A DNA stretch of 64,000 bases. It comes from Nocardioides panacisoli (GTDB lineage Bacteria; Actinomycetota; Actinomycetes; Propionibacteriales; Nocardioidaceae). The notes beneath the pieces were generated by a model. That model saw only the letters and a program-made list of their open reading frames with translations, was not told where the DNA came from and made no database searches. This document shows positions 8,226-17,150 of this stretch, one piece after another (position 1 is the stretch's first letter; each line of letters starts with the position of its first letter). The DNA lies in the NCBI RefSeq assembly GCF_019448235.1, contig NZ_CP080409.1, positions 3,410,001 through 3,474,000 of the forward strand, read 5' to 3'. The position numbers were made by a program, and so were the translations under genes.

Positions 8226-8855
8226 GTGCTGCTGCGCCTGCTCCGTCCCTTCCTCCACGTCCTCGGGCGCTGGCCGCTCGTCGTGCGCCAACGGCTGCGT
8301 TGGGCCCGCGACGAGGTGGAGGTGGCGCCGGGCAGCTTCGTCGCCCGAGGCGCGGTCCTCGGGCACCGGGTGCGCATCAACCGGCCCTCGTTCGTCGACC
8401 CGTGCGAGATCGGTCCCTACACCGTCACCGGCGCGTTCGTGGTGCGCTGCGCGAATCATCACACCGAGTTCCTCAACCTGCAGGAGGGCGTGCAGCGGCG
8501 CGTCATCGGCGCCCGCTCCGTGCTGGCGCCGCCGACCCGCGGCGTGCGGATCGGCGCCGCCTGCTGGATCGGCGACAACGTCACGATCCTCGACGGCGTC
8601 CAGGTCGGCGACGGTGCCGTCATCGGCGCCGGCTCGGTCGTCACCCGGTCGGTGCCGGCGTACGCCGTCGCCGTCGGCAACCCCGCCCGGGTGGTGCGCA
8701 GCCGCTACCCGGACGAGGTCGTGGACCTGCTGTCCTCACTGGACTGGTGGACGTGGAGCGACGAGCAGCTGCGCGCCAACGCCGACCTCTTCGAGCTCGA
8801 CCTGACCACGGTCGATCCCGCCGACCTGCGCCGGCGCATCGACCGCCTGGGCTGA
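8226..8855 (+). CDS. Left-handed beta-helix acyltransferase
   Basis: 209 residues from a GTG start 4 bases after the flippase. Hexapeptide repeats are visible (VRIGAACWIGDNVTILDGV, VGDGAVIGAGSVV) followed by VPAYAVAVGNPARVVR, the standard C-terminal cap of sugar O-acetyltransferases. A His pair in CANHHTEF is in the position of the catalytic His. The C terminus carries an extra helical segment (YPDEVVDLLSSLDWWTW...). It probably acetylates a sugar residue; this is the second such enzyme in the locus. It ends one base from the convergent diguanylate cyclase gene. Confidence 0.83.
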   Translation: MLLRLLRPFLHVLGRWPLVVRQRLRWARDEVEVAPGSFVARGAVLGHRVRINRPSFVDPCEIGPYTVTGAFVVRCANHHTEFLNLQEGVQRRVIGARSVLAPPTRGVRIGAACWIGDNVTILDGVQVGDGAVIGAGSVVTRSVPAYAVAVGNPARVVRSRYPDEVVDLLSSLDWWTWSDEQLRANADLFELDLTTVDPADLRRRIDRLG

Positions 8856-8856
8856 G

Positions 8857-10893
8857 TCAGGACGCGCCGGCCGCGCGCCGTGCCGGGGCGTCGGCGCGGT
8901 GGATCCGGTCACGGCCGTCGCCCTTGGCGGCGTACAGCGCACGGTCGGCGGCCACCAGGCCGTCGTCCGCGGATCCGCCGGCCGGCACCTCGCAGTAGCC
9001 GATCGAACAGGTGAGCTCGCCGGGGGCGGTGACCCGGAGCCGGTCCAGCACGGCAGCGGCCTGGTCGGCGTCGGTGTCGCGCAGGGCGATCGCGAACTCC
9101 TCGCCGCCCCACCGTGCGATCGCGTCGACGCCGCGCAGTGACTCCTGCGCCCGTGCCGCGAAGTGCGCCAACGCGTCGTCGCCCCGGTTGTGCCCGTGGG
9201 TGTCGTTGAACCGCTTGAAGTGGTCCAGGTCGACCAGTGCCACGGTGAAGGGCTGGCGCGAGCGCTGCGAGTGCGCCCGCAGCACCGCCACCTGCTGCTC
9301 CCAGCCGCGCCGGTTGAGCAGCCCCGTCAACGGGTCGGTGACGGTCGCCTCCTCCAGCTGGGTGCGCATGTCCTCGGCCATCAGTGCGGAGGCGAGCTCG
9401 GCGGCGACCATCGTGACCGCCTGCCGCTCGACCTCGGTCACCAGGGTCTCGGACTCGTCCCAGATCACCACCATGACGGCGAGGACCTCGCCCTCGGCGA
9501 CGACCGGCTCCCACATGACGCTCCCGGCGGAGGTCAGGTGCAGCAGTCGTTGGTTGACCGACGGGTCGCTCTGGGCGCCGGGGATGAACGTGCCCCGGGC
9601 GTTGGCGAAGACGCGGGTGGTCACCGCGGGCTCGTTCAGGTCGACAGTCGTGCCGAGCATGCTCTCGTCGCCGCAGGTCGCGGTGATGGCGAGCGTGCCG
9701 TCACCGACGGGCTCGAAGAGCATCGTCGAGCGGGACCGGCTCAACGAACGCAGCGCGTCGAGGGCCACGGGGCGCGCGTCCGCGTTGTGCTGGCTGGCCG
9801 ACGCGATGGCGGCGGTGGCCGCCATCGCCTCCCGCGACTGGCGCAGCTGCACCTCGTCGGCCTTGCGGGCGGTCACGTCCTGCACGTGCGCCAGCGTGTA
9901 GGTCTCCTGCTGGGGCCCGGGCACGTGGCGCAGCGTCAGCCACACCCACCGCACCTCGCCGTCGGGGCGGATGTAGCGCTTCTCCAGCCGCGCCACCCCG
10001 TCGGTGGCGGCCTCGATCATCGCGCCCGCCCCGGCCTGGATGGCCAGGTCCTCGGGATGGGTGAAGTTCGCCGCGGAGCGGCCGAGCAAGTCGCCGGCCG
10101 GACGGCCGAGCAGGGCGCAGAGCGCGTCGTTCACCTCGACGAAGTGGCCGTGCTCGTCCGAGAGGCCGATGCCGACCGGCGAGTCCTCGAACACGCTGCG
10201 GAAGCGGTGCTCGCTGCGCTCGACCGCCTCGCTGAGGCGGACGGCGTCGGCCAGCTGGGTCGACAGGGCGCCCCGCGCGCCGGCGAGCCGGGCCGCGACC
10301 CGGTCACGGATGAGCGCGATGCCCACGCCGAGGCCGAGCGCCAGGCCCAGCTGGATCGCGTAGTGCATCGTCTGGGAAGCCGGCTCCGGGCTGGTCGCCC
10401 AGACCAGGACACCCCAGGTGGCGGTCGCGGCGGTCAGCAACGGGACGACCTGCGCGCGGTGCGGGTTGACCGCGGCGACACCGACGACGGAGAGCATCAG
10501 CACCGTCGTCTGCTCCAGTTGGCCCGTCAGGCCCATGTGGGTCAGGCTGTTGACCAGCGGCACGGCACACATCGCCAGCAGGAAGGCGTTGACCGTGCCC
10601 GCCTGCCGGGCGCGGTCCAGGCGCCGTACCTGCCACCACAGCGCCGCACACAGGACGCCGCTGGTCGTGGCGAGCAGCGTCATGGTGACGCGTGGTACGC
10701 CCTCGAGCAGCAACAGGTGCAACGGCGCGAGTGCCGCGTAGAGCACCGCCAGGGCCAGTGACCCGACGGTGACGGTGTCGACGGTCGTCGCGCTCTCGGG
10801 CGCGAACACGTCCTCACGATGCCGGTGCCAAGCCCCGGCCAACAGTGACCTCAATGGCGCGCTCCCCGTGCGCGGCTGTGCGATGGTCGCCAA
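8857..10893 (-). CDS. Membrane diguanylate cyclase, PAS-GAF-GGDEF
   Basis: 678 residues. About six hydrophobic segments occupy residues 40-200, a PAS domain lies near 228-345 (FRSVFEDSPVGIGLSDEHGHFVEVN), a GAF-like domain near 350-500, and a GGDEF domain at the C terminus with intact active site WGGEEFAIAL and the DPLTGLLNRRGW and DLDHFKRFND motifs. It should make c-di-GMP; no EAL domain is attached, and no RxxD inhibitory site is obvious before the GGEEF. The TTG start is supported by AGGAGG five bases upstream. Its position inside a polysaccharide locus suggests local c-di-GMP control of glycan export. Confidence 0.92.
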   Translation of the reverse strand: MATIAQPRTGSAPLRSLLAGAWHRHREDVFAPESATTVDTVTVGSLALAVLYAALAPLHLLLLEGVPRVTMTLLATTSGVLCAALWWQVRRLDRARQAGTVNAFLLAMCAVPLVNSLTHMGLTGQLEQTTVLMLSVVGVAAVNPHRAQVVPLLTAATATWGVLVWATSPEPASQTMHYAIQLGLALGLGVGIALIRDRVAARLAGARGALSTQLADAVRLSEAVERSEHRFRSVFEDSPVGIGLSDEHGHFVEVNDALCALLGRPAGDLLGRSAANFTHPEDLAIQAGAGAMIEAATDGVARLEKRYIRPDGEVRWVWLTLRHVPGPQQETYTLAHVQDVTARKADEVQLRQSREAMAATAAIASASQHNADARPVALDALRSLSRSRSTMLFEPVGDGTLAITATCGDESMLGTTVDLNEPAVTTRVFANARGTFIPGAQSDPSVNQRLLHLTSAGSVMWEPVVAEGEVLAVMVVIWDESETLVTEVERQAVTMVAAELASALMAEDMRTQLEEATVTDPLTGLLNRRGWEQQVAVLRAHSQRSRQPFTVALVDLDHFKRFNDTHGHNRGDDALAHFAARAQESLRGVDAIARWGGEEFAIALRDTDADQAAAVLDRLRVTAPGELTCSIGYCEVPAGGSADDGLVAADRALYAAKGDGRDRIHRADAPARRAAGAS

Positions 10894-11040
10894 CGTCCCC
10901 TCCTGACGTGGTGGCGCCCCGAGTTGGCTCCCCCCCAGGAACCGCGCAACGCGACCATCATTGCACGGATGTCACGTGCTGTCGGTAACGCGGACGAAAT
11001 GCTCGTGTCCGCGGGTCGCCGTGACAGGTCTCGGTGGACC

Positions 11041-11895
11041 TCAGAGGTCGGCGTACCAGTGGCGGTCGTCGGCGTAGCCGAAGTCGACCAGGTCGGCGCC
11101 GGCAAAGGAGTCGAAGACCTCGCCCGCCTCGCGGGTGAAGTGGCGCCGCCAGTCACCGGCCGCGCCCTGCCGGCGGAAGGCGCGGCGGTCCTCCTCGCCG
11201 GACCGGCGGCCCGCTGCGCGGGCGAAGTCGTGACGGTCGACGGCCAGTTGCACCAGGTCGCGGTCGGGCTCGGTGCCGCACGCCGCCCCGATCGCGCGGG
11301 TGACCTCTTCCACCGGGTCCGCGTGCAGCCCCTCGAAGGACACGTGGCCGACGCCGGGACGGTCCCACCAGTCGCGCACGTGCTGCTGCCACGTCACGCC
11401 GTGCGTCGTGGGGGCGACGGTCATCTGGTACTCGATGAACCGCGGCATGTTGCCGCGGACGTCGTCGGGGTCGAAGCCGGGCCCGTAGAGGTCCTCGAAG
11501 ATGTCGCGCAGGCCCTGCGCGAAGCGGGGGTTCTTGTTCATCCGGGCGGCGCGGGTCCAGTAGAAGTAGAACGAGGTCATCACGTCCCGGCCGTCGCGGC
11601 GGATGTAGACCGTCGGCGGGGTGCGCTCGTCGTAGAGGTGGTGGGAGTGCACGACCGCGCGGAACATCAGCGGCAACTGGTAGTCCACCGGCACCGGCAG
11701 GCCGAGCGAGGTGCCGACCAGCTCGCACAGCCAGTTGGTGCCGGACTTGGGGAAGCCGCAGCCCACCCACATGCCGAGCTCGGTGCCGCGGCGCAGCAGG
11801 ATCCGGTGCGTGGCCGCCGCCGAGAACCGGCGCAGCTTCTCCTCGGCCCACAGGGTGGCCGGGGACCGGTCGTCGTCGCCGACGATCTCGGTCAC
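11041..11895 (-). CDS. PAPS-dependent sulfotransferase
   Basis: 284 residues. The 5'-phosphosulfate loop is GFPKSGTNWLCEL (residues 48-60), the 3'-phosphate-binding region is YIRRDGRDVMTSFYFYW, and the C-terminal RRQGAAGDWRRHFT matches the RxGxxGDWxxxF motif of sulfotransferase domain 1. The family moves sulfate from PAPS to a hydroxyl or amine. The ATG overlaps the stop of the upstream sugar methyltransferase (ATGA), so the two act in one operon. The likely acceptor is a sugar of the glycan made here. Sulfate-activation genes lie about 20-28 kb downstream. Confidence 0.9.
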   Translation of the reverse strand: MTEIVGDDDRSPATLWAEEKLRRFSAAATHRILLRRGTELGMWVGCGFPKSGTNWLCELVGTSLGLPVPVDYQLPLMFRAVVHSHHLYDERTPPTVYIRRDGRDVMTSFYFYWTRAARMNKNPRFAQGLRDIFEDLYGPGFDPDDVRGNMPRFIEYQMTVAPTTHGVTWQQHVRDWWDRPGVGHVSFEGLHADPVEEVTRAIGAACGTEPDRDLVQLAVDRHDFARAAGRRSGEEDRRAFRRQGAAGDWRRHFTREAGEVFDSFAGADLVDFGYADDRHWYADL

Positions 11896-12968
11896 GAGGT
11901 CCCCGTGCGCCGATACAGGTGGAAGGTGTCGTGCAGGTCGATGAGCTCGCGCAGCTCGTCGGAGTCGTGGATCGGGCGGGTGTCGACCAGCTCGTAGCCG
12001 GCCGCCAGCACGTCGGGCTCGAAGTCGAGCGAGGAGCCGTCCAGCTCGGTGCTCAGCAGCTCACCGGGCGTGTTCGGCACGATGAGGAGGTACTCGACCT
12101 CGCGCTCGGCGATGCGGCCCAGCCACCAGCGGATCGCCTCCAGCGAGCACTCGGAGAAGCTGTGCACGTTGACCGCGACGTCGTAGCGCTCACCCAGCGA
12201 GGCGTGGTCGGGCAGCGGCACCGCCCGCACCGTGTCGGGCACCTCGCGGTACCGCAGGTAGTACTCGCACAGGAACGTCGAGGTCGCCACCCCGTCGATG
12301 CAGTCGTACGCCGCCAACCCGGGGAACGCGGTCGACATGCGGTGCGCGAGCCGCCCGTAGCCGGCGCCGATGTCGAGCACCCGCAGGCCGTCGATGGCGC
12401 CCAGCCCCATCTGCGCGTCGAGGTAGTTGATCTCGTTGACGCTGTCGAGCAGGTCGCGGCTCACGGGGGAGCGGTCGCCGTACCGGAAGGTCCACGCACC
12501 GAAGCGGCCGTCCTCGGCGAGCCGGTCCAGCAGCCCGAGACGGTCGCGGGACTCCACGTCCAGCAGTGCGAGGTACATCCGGATGCCGGCGGCGCTGCCG
12601 AGCTGGCGGAACTGCCACACGTAGGCGTTGTCGCCGCGGAACCAGGCCATGGACAGGTTGCGGCGCAGGAACGAGGAGCGCCACTGGGTGTGCGCGGTGG
12701 CCGGCACCTGCAGTGCCTCGTAGGCGCGCTCGAGCTCGACCAGGCGTGGGTTGTCCGCGCGCAGCGTCTCCTCCGCGCCCGGCGGGAGCGGGACCTCGTC
12801 GTTGTGGCTGACGGCGGCGTACCGCTTGGCCTCGTCGTCGAGCCGGGTGACCAGGTAGCCGCTGCGGGCCGCGACGGTCTTGGCCTGCCGCTTCGCCCAT
12901 CCGCCCACGAGCGACGGGGTGGCCCGTCGCGCACGGGCCAGCAGGCGGTTCTCAGTGGGAGCGCGCAC
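11892..12968 (-). CDS. Putative sugar O-methyltransferase
   Basis: About 358 residues from the GTG at 12968. The SAM-binding motif VLDIGAGYGRLAHRM lies two thirds along, preceded by a long N-terminal region (NLSMAWFRGDNAYVWQFRQ) and a NEINYLDAQ segment characteristic of the putative sugar O-methyltransferase family (NanM-like). A TAGAGT -10 box is 8 bases upstream of the start, so the transcript may be leaderless. Cotranscribed with the sulfotransferase. Acceptor unknown. Confidence 0.72.
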   Translation of the reverse strand: MRAPTENRLLARARRATPSLVGGWAKRQAKTVAARSGYLVTRLDDEAKRYAAVSHNDEVPLPPGAEETLRADNPRLVELERAYEALQVPATAHTQWRSSFLRRNLSMAWFRGDNAYVWQFRQLGSAAGIRMYLALLDVESRDRLGLLDRLAEDGRFGAWTFRYGDRSPVSRDLLDSVNEINYLDAQMGLGAIDGLRVLDIGAGYGRLAHRMSTAFPGLAAYDCIDGVATSTFLCEYYLRYREVPDTVRAVPLPDHASLGERYDVAVNVHSFSECSLEAIRWWLGRIAEREVEYLLIVPNTPGELLSTELDGSSLDFEPDVLAAGYELVDTRPIHDSDELRELIDLHDTFHLYRRTGTS

Positions 12969-12976
12969 AAGGCGGC

Positions 12977-12982
12977 ACTCTA
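12977..12982 (-). promoter_or_regulatory. -10 box for sugar methyltransferase/sulfotransferase operon
   Basis: TAGAGT on the minus strand, 8 bases before the GTG at 12968, fits TANNNT spacing for a leaderless transcript. No convincing -35 box. Confidence 0.4.
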
Positions 12983-13077
12983 GGCCATCACCTGTCCGCC
13001 GCGTCCGAGTTGAGAGACACGACCCGTGCGCCGAGACGACGCTGGCACGGACACGACCCCTGCGAGAGGATCCCTGC

Positions 13078-14115
13078 GTGCTCCAGACCCCTGTCGTGGT
13101 GATCGCGTTCAACCGACCCCGGCTGGCCGAGCGCACCCTGGCCGCGGTCCGCGCCGCCGCGCCGCAGCGGCTCCTCGTCGTCGCCGACGGCCCGCGTCCG
13201 GACCGCCCCGGCGAGGACGCGTTGTGCGCGGAGACGCGGGCGGTGCTGGAGCGGGTCGACTGGCCCTGCGAGGTCGAGCGGAGGTACGCCGCAGCGAACC
13301 TCGGCCTGGAGGCGAACGTCGAGCTGGGGCTGGACTGGGTGTTCTCCCGGGTCGACCGGGCGATCGTGCTCGAGGACGACTGCACGCCGGACCCCACGTT
13401 CTTCCGGTTCGCCGAGGAGCTGCTGGAGCGCTACCGCGACGACGCCCGGGTGTGGCAGGTCGCGGGCAACCGCCACGGCGTGCCGCCCGGAATGTTCCAC
13501 GGCGACAGCTACGCCTTCAGTACCTGGGCGAGCGTGTGGGGCTGGGCCACGTGGGCCGACCGGTGGCAGCGCCACCGTGCGGTCTTCCCGCGCGACCACG
13601 TGCGCCGCTCGGCCACCGACGCCGGTGACGCCCCGGTGCGGCGCGAGCCGGCCGAGCCGCAACCGGGGACGCTGGTGACCCGGGGCGGCCGGCGCCACTT
13701 CGCGGAGGCGGCCCGCTCCGACGATGTCGTCACGCACGGCTGGGACAAGCACTGGTGGCTCACGATCATGGCCGCCGGCGGCCTCTCGGTCACACCTGCG
13801 GCCAACCTCGTGGAGAACCGCGGGTTCGGCGAGGACGCCACCCACACCAGCTCGGCGGGTCGCCGCGACGACCCGGCCACGCCGATGGGCTTCCCGCTGC
13901 GCCACCCCGCCGCGGTCGCGCTCGACGAGGGCGTGGAGCGCGAGCTCGAGCTGCACCTGAACCGCATCGGTGGCCCGGCCGCGCAGCTGGCCCGGCGGGT
14001 CATCCGCTCGCCTAGACTGCGCCGGGTCGCCCGCGCGGCGGTCAACAGCGGCCCCGCCCTCAGCGCCGCCCGGCTCTCGGCGCGGCTCACCCGAAGGAGT
14101 GCCGACCGTGGCTGA
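13078..14115 (+). CDS. GT-A glycosyltransferase, first of a tandem pair
   Basis: About 345 residues. The N terminus TPVVVIAFNRPRLAERTL and the acidic, metal-binding stretch AIVLEDDCTPDPTFF are typical of a GT-A nucleotide-sugar transferase family often annotated as HlpA-like; STWASVWGWATWADRW is a further conserved block. The GTG start has GAGAGGA about 7 bases upstream. It shares a recent common ancestor with the next gene: long stretches are identical even at DNA level. It probably adds one sugar of the repeat unit. Donor and acceptor unknown. Confidence 0.82.
   Translation: MLQTPVVVIAFNRPRLAERTLAAVRAAAPQRLLVVADGPRPDRPGEDALCAETRAVLERVDWPCEVERRYAAANLGLEANVELGLDWVFSRVDRAIVLEDDCTPDPTFFRFAEELLERYRDDARVWQVAGNRHGVPPGMFHGDSYAFSTWASVWGWATWADRWQRHRAVFPRDHVRRSATDAGDAPVRREPAEPQPGTLVTRGGRRHFAEAARSDDVVTHGWDKHWWLTIMAAGGLSVTPAANLVENRGFGEDATHTSSAGRRDDPATPMGFPLRHPAAVALDEGVERELELHLNRIGGPAAQLARRVIRSPRLRRVARAAVNSGPALSAARLSARLTRRSADRG
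13303..13384 (+). repeat. 82-base identical block shared by tandem glycosyltransferases (copy 1)
   Basis: Bases 13303-13384 are identical to 14351-14432, offset 1048 bases. Both encode the segment from GLEANVELG to the catalytic EDDC. Flanking sequence diverges at silent and replacement sites, which suggests tandem duplication with later gene conversion or strong local constraint. Confidence 0.85.
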
Positions 14116-15148
14116 GCACGCCGACGCGCTGCACACGCCGGTCGTGCTCATCGCCTTCCGGCGCCCAGACGTGACGCGCCGCAACCTCGCCGCGATCCGT
14201 GCCGCCCGGCCCACGCGGCTCTTCCTCGTCGCCGACGGCCCCCGCCCGGACCGTCCCGAGGAGGCGCAGCGGTGCGCCGAGGTGCGGGACGTGCTGGAGC
14301 AGGTCGACTGGCCCTGCGAGGTCGAGCGGAGGTACGCCGACGCCAACCTGGGCCTGGAGGCGAACGTCGAGCTGGGGCTGGACTGGGTGTTCTCCCGGGT
14401 CGACCGGGCGATCGTGCTCGAGGACGACTGCATCCCCGACCCGTCCTTCTTCCGCTACTGCGCGGAGCTGCTGGACCGCTACGCCGACGAGCCGCGGGTG
14501 TGGCAGATCGGCGGCGACACCCACCACGTCCCGACCGAGATGTACGAGGGACACAGCTACGCCTTCAGCACCTGGGCGAGCGTGTGGGGCTGGGCCACCT
14601 GGGCCGACCGGTGGCACGCCCACCGCGCGGAGTTCGACCGGGACCACGCCGGCGCCGAGCAGCGCGTCGCCCAGGTCCCGCGCACGGCCGATGCGCGGCG
14701 TACGACCCCGGCGGTGCCGGCTCCCGACGCGCTGGTGACCGAGGCGGCGCGGCGCCACTTCACCTTCGTGGCGGGGGAGCAGGACGGCGACCGGCACGGC
14801 TGGGACCACCACTGGTGGGTGACGATCATGTCGCGCAGCGGCCTCTCGGTGATGCCGGAGGTCAACCTGGTCGAGCACGACGGCTACGGCGAGGGGGCGA
14901 CCCACACCCGGGCCGACAAGGATCCCGACCCTGCTCGTTCGCTGGCGTTCCCGCTGCGGCACCCGCCCGAGGTGCGGCTCAACCGGGCGGTGGAGCAGGA
15001 GCTGGAGCTGGTGCTGCTGCGCACCGACGGCCGGCTGTCGCGGCTGGCGCGGCGGTTGATCCGTCCGCTGTGGCTGCGGGCGCTCGTACGTCGTGTGGTG
15101 TCGCACCCGGTGGCGTGGCGGCTGGTGCGTCGGCTGGTGGGCCGATGA
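14108..15148 (+). CDS. GT-A glycosyltransferase, second of a tandem pair
   Basis: About 346 residues from the GTG at 14108, with AAGGAG about 8 bases upstream and an 8-base overlap with the first copy. Same architecture: TPVVLIAFRRPDVTRRNL, catalytic region AIVLEDDCIPDPSFF, and STWASVWGWATWADRW. Divergence is concentrated in the central 195-240 segment and the C terminus, the regions most likely to set acceptor choice. Its stop overlaps the ATG of the GT61-type gene (ATGA), so translation is coupled. The pair probably adds related sugars at different positions. Confidence 0.82.
   Translation: MAEHADALHTPVVLIAFRRPDVTRRNLAAIRAARPTRLFLVADGPRPDRPEEAQRCAEVRDVLEQVDWPCEVERRYADANLGLEANVELGLDWVFSRVDRAIVLEDDCIPDPSFFRYCAELLDRYADEPRVWQIGGDTHHVPTEMYEGHSYAFSTWASVWGWATWADRWHAHRAEFDRDHAGAEQRVAQVPRTADARRTTPAVPAPDALVTEAARRHFTFVAGEQDGDRHGWDHHWWVTIMSRSGLSVMPEVNLVEHDGYGEGATHTRADKDPDPARSLAFPLRHPPEVRLNRAVEQELELVLLRTDGRLSRLARRLIRPLWLRALVRRVVSHPVAWRLVRRLVGR
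14351..14432 (+). repeat. 82-base identical block shared by tandem glycosyltransferases (copy 2)
   Basis: Second copy of the block at 13303-13384; identical over all 82 bases by direct reading. Confidence 0.85.
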
Positions 15149-16350
15149 GCCGCATCCCGCCGCGCCTGCAGCCGCTGTGGCCGCTGCTCAAGCGCCTGCA
15201 CCGGCTGCTGGCCCACCTCGGCGGCGTCCTGTTCCGTCGCCTCGGTCCGGTGGCGGGCGAGCGCGCGGTGCCGCGGACCGCGACCGAGGAGTCGACCGCG
15301 ACGGTGGCGGGTGAGCCCGACGCGGTGACGCTGCACGCGGGTGGTCCGGCGGAGGAGCTGCGCCGCGGGCCGGCCGTGGGGTCGCCGCCGCAGCACTGGG
15401 TCTTCGTCGCCGGTGAGCGCGACACGGTGCCGGCGCGCTACACGCTGGAGGTCACCGACGGCCGGCTGGTCGGGGAGTGGGGCGCGACGGTGACGCCCGG
15501 CGGCGTGCTGGACTACCAGTCCAGTGGCTACTTCGGCCTCTCCGGCTGGCGGGAGCACCCGGTCTTCCTCGCGCCCCGGCTGCCACCGGTCGAGCACGTC
15601 CCGGGCACCGTGCTGAGCCTGACCACGCGCGGCACGACCGGCAACTACTACCACTTCCTCTACGACGCGCTGGCCCGCTACGGCATCTTCCGCGAGTGCC
15701 TGCCCGACGTGTCGGTCGACGCCGTCGTCGTGCCGCACGCGGCCGGCTACCAGCGGCAGCTGCTCGAGCTCGCCGGCGTGCCCGGCCCCCACCTGCAGCC
15801 GCGTGCGGACCGGACCTACCGCGCGGACCGGCTGCTGGTGCCGAGCACGCCCAACCAGGACCTTGCGGCCCCGCACTGGGTCACGAACTGGCTGCGGGAG
15901 CGGCTGCCGCCCTCCGGGCGCACCGACACCCCGCGGCGGCTCTACCTCTCCCGCGGCCAGCAGCCCGCCAGTCGGCGCTACGTCGAGGAGGCCGCGCTGT
16001 GGCCGCGCCTGGAGCGCCGCGGCTTCGTCTCGCTCGACCCGGGGTCGCTCAGCGTGCAGGAGCAGATCGACACCTTCGCCGGTGCCGAGGTCATCCTCGC
16101 CCCGCACGGCGCGGGGCTGACCAACCTGACCTTCTGCCGCCCCGGCACCAAGGTCCTGGAGCTGTTCGCGGCGACGTACGTGCACCTGGGGCTGTGGACC
16201 ATCGCCGACGCCGTCGGGCTCGACTACCGCTACCTGGTGGCGGACGGCCCCAGCCGCGAGGGGCGGCCGATGGTCGGCGTACTGGACGACGTCTCGATCC
16301 CGCCGGAGCGGGTCGAGGCGGCCCTGGACGACCTGATGGAGGACCGGTGA
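15145..16350 (+). CDS. Glycosyltransferase family 61 (DUF563) protein
   Basis: About 401 residues from an ATG overlapping the preceding stop. Family-61 hallmarks are present: GNYYHFLYDALARYGIF in the middle, RLYLSRGQQPASRRYVEE, and AEVILAPHGAGLTNLTFCRPGTKVLELF near the C terminus. In eukaryotes this family includes xylosyl- and arabinosyl-type transferases; bacterial members sit in capsule and exopolysaccharide loci. No membrane segment is evident apart from a mildly amphipathic N terminus. Likely adds a sugar to the repeat unit. Confidence 0.85.
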   Translation: MSRIPPRLQPLWPLLKRLHRLLAHLGGVLFRRLGPVAGERAVPRTATEESTATVAGEPDAVTLHAGGPAEELRRGPAVGSPPQHWVFVAGERDTVPARYTLEVTDGRLVGEWGATVTPGGVLDYQSSGYFGLSGWREHPVFLAPRLPPVEHVPGTVLSLTTRGTTGNYYHFLYDALARYGIFRECLPDVSVDAVVVPHAAGYQRQLLELAGVPGPHLQPRADRTYRADRLLVPSTPNQDLAAPHWVTNWLRERLPPSGRTDTPRRLYLSRGQQPASRRYVEEAALWPRLERRGFVSLDPGSLSVQEQIDTFAGAEVILAPHGAGLTNLTFCRPGTKVLELFAATYVHLGLWTIADAVGLDYRYLVADGPSREGRPMVGVLDDVSIPPERVEAALDDLMEDR

Positions 16351-16391
16351 CCGGATCGAGGAGTGGCCCGCAGCGGCCCGAGGAGGAGCCC

Positions 16392-17150
16392 ATGGCGAAC
16401 GGCGCCGACCGCGACGACGTACTGGCGCGGCTCTACCCGGAGGTCGCCGCGGGCGGGTTCACCCGCTACGACGGCTTCGTCGAGTTCTACAACCGGGTCA
16501 ACGCGCTGCTCGCCGAGGACAGCGTGGTGCTCGACTTCGGCGCCGGTCGCGGCGCCTGGCAGTACGAGATGGCCGGCTTCCACCGTCACCTGCGCGCCAT
16601 CCACGAGCGGGTCGGGCGCGTCGTCGGTGTCGACGTCGACCCGGTGGTGGAGGACAACCCCTCGCTGGCCGAGGCGCGGCTGATCGAGCCCGGCGCGCCG
16701 ATCCCGTACGACGACGCCACCTTCGACCTGGCCGTGGCCGACTACGTGCTCGAGCACGTCTCGGCCGAGGACGCGCCGTCGGTGTCGGCGGAGCTGCTGC
16801 GGGTGCTCAAGCCGGGCGGCTGGCTGGCCGCCCGCACGCCCAACAAGTGGGGCGTCATCGGGGTGGGGGCCCGGGCGGTGCCCAACACGCTGCACACCCG
16901 CGTGCTGCGGCGCCTCCAGCCCGAGCGGCTGGCCGAGGACGTCTTCCCGGTGCGCTACGCCATGAACACCCGCGGCGACCTGGCGCGGCTCTTCCCCGAG
17001 CCGCACCGGCTGCTGGTCTACGGCCACAACTCCGAGCCGCGCTACTTCGGCTCCTCGGTGCCGGCGTGGCGTGCGGCGCAGCTGGTGGACCGCCTCACGC
17101 CGCCGCGGTGGGCGTCGACGCTGATGGTGTTCGTGCAGAAGTCAGGTTGA
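16392..17150 (+). CDS. SAM-dependent class I methyltransferase
   Basis: About 252 residues. SAM site VVLDFGAGRGAWQYEMAG, the acidic VVGVDVDPVV strand, and ADYVLEHVSAEDAP then LRVLKPGGWLAARTPN form a standard methyltransferase-11 core. The ATG at 16392 has AGGAGG close upstream; a GTG at 16347 overlapping the previous stop would add 15 residues. The C terminus overlaps the convergent kinase gene by 9 bases. Likely methylates a sugar or polyprenyl-linked intermediate. Confidence 0.82.
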   Translation: MANGADRDDVLARLYPEVAAGGFTRYDGFVEFYNRVNALLAEDSVVLDFGAGRGAWQYEMAGFHRHLRAIHERVGRVVGVDVDPVVEDNPSLAEARLIEPGAPIPYDDATFDLAVADYVLEHVSAEDAPSVSAELLRVLKPGGWLAARTPNKWGVIGVGARAVPNTLHTRVLRRLQPERLAEDVFPVRYAMNTRGDLARLFPEPHRLLVYGHNSEPRYFGSSVPAWRAAQLVDRLTPPRWASTLMVFVQKSG

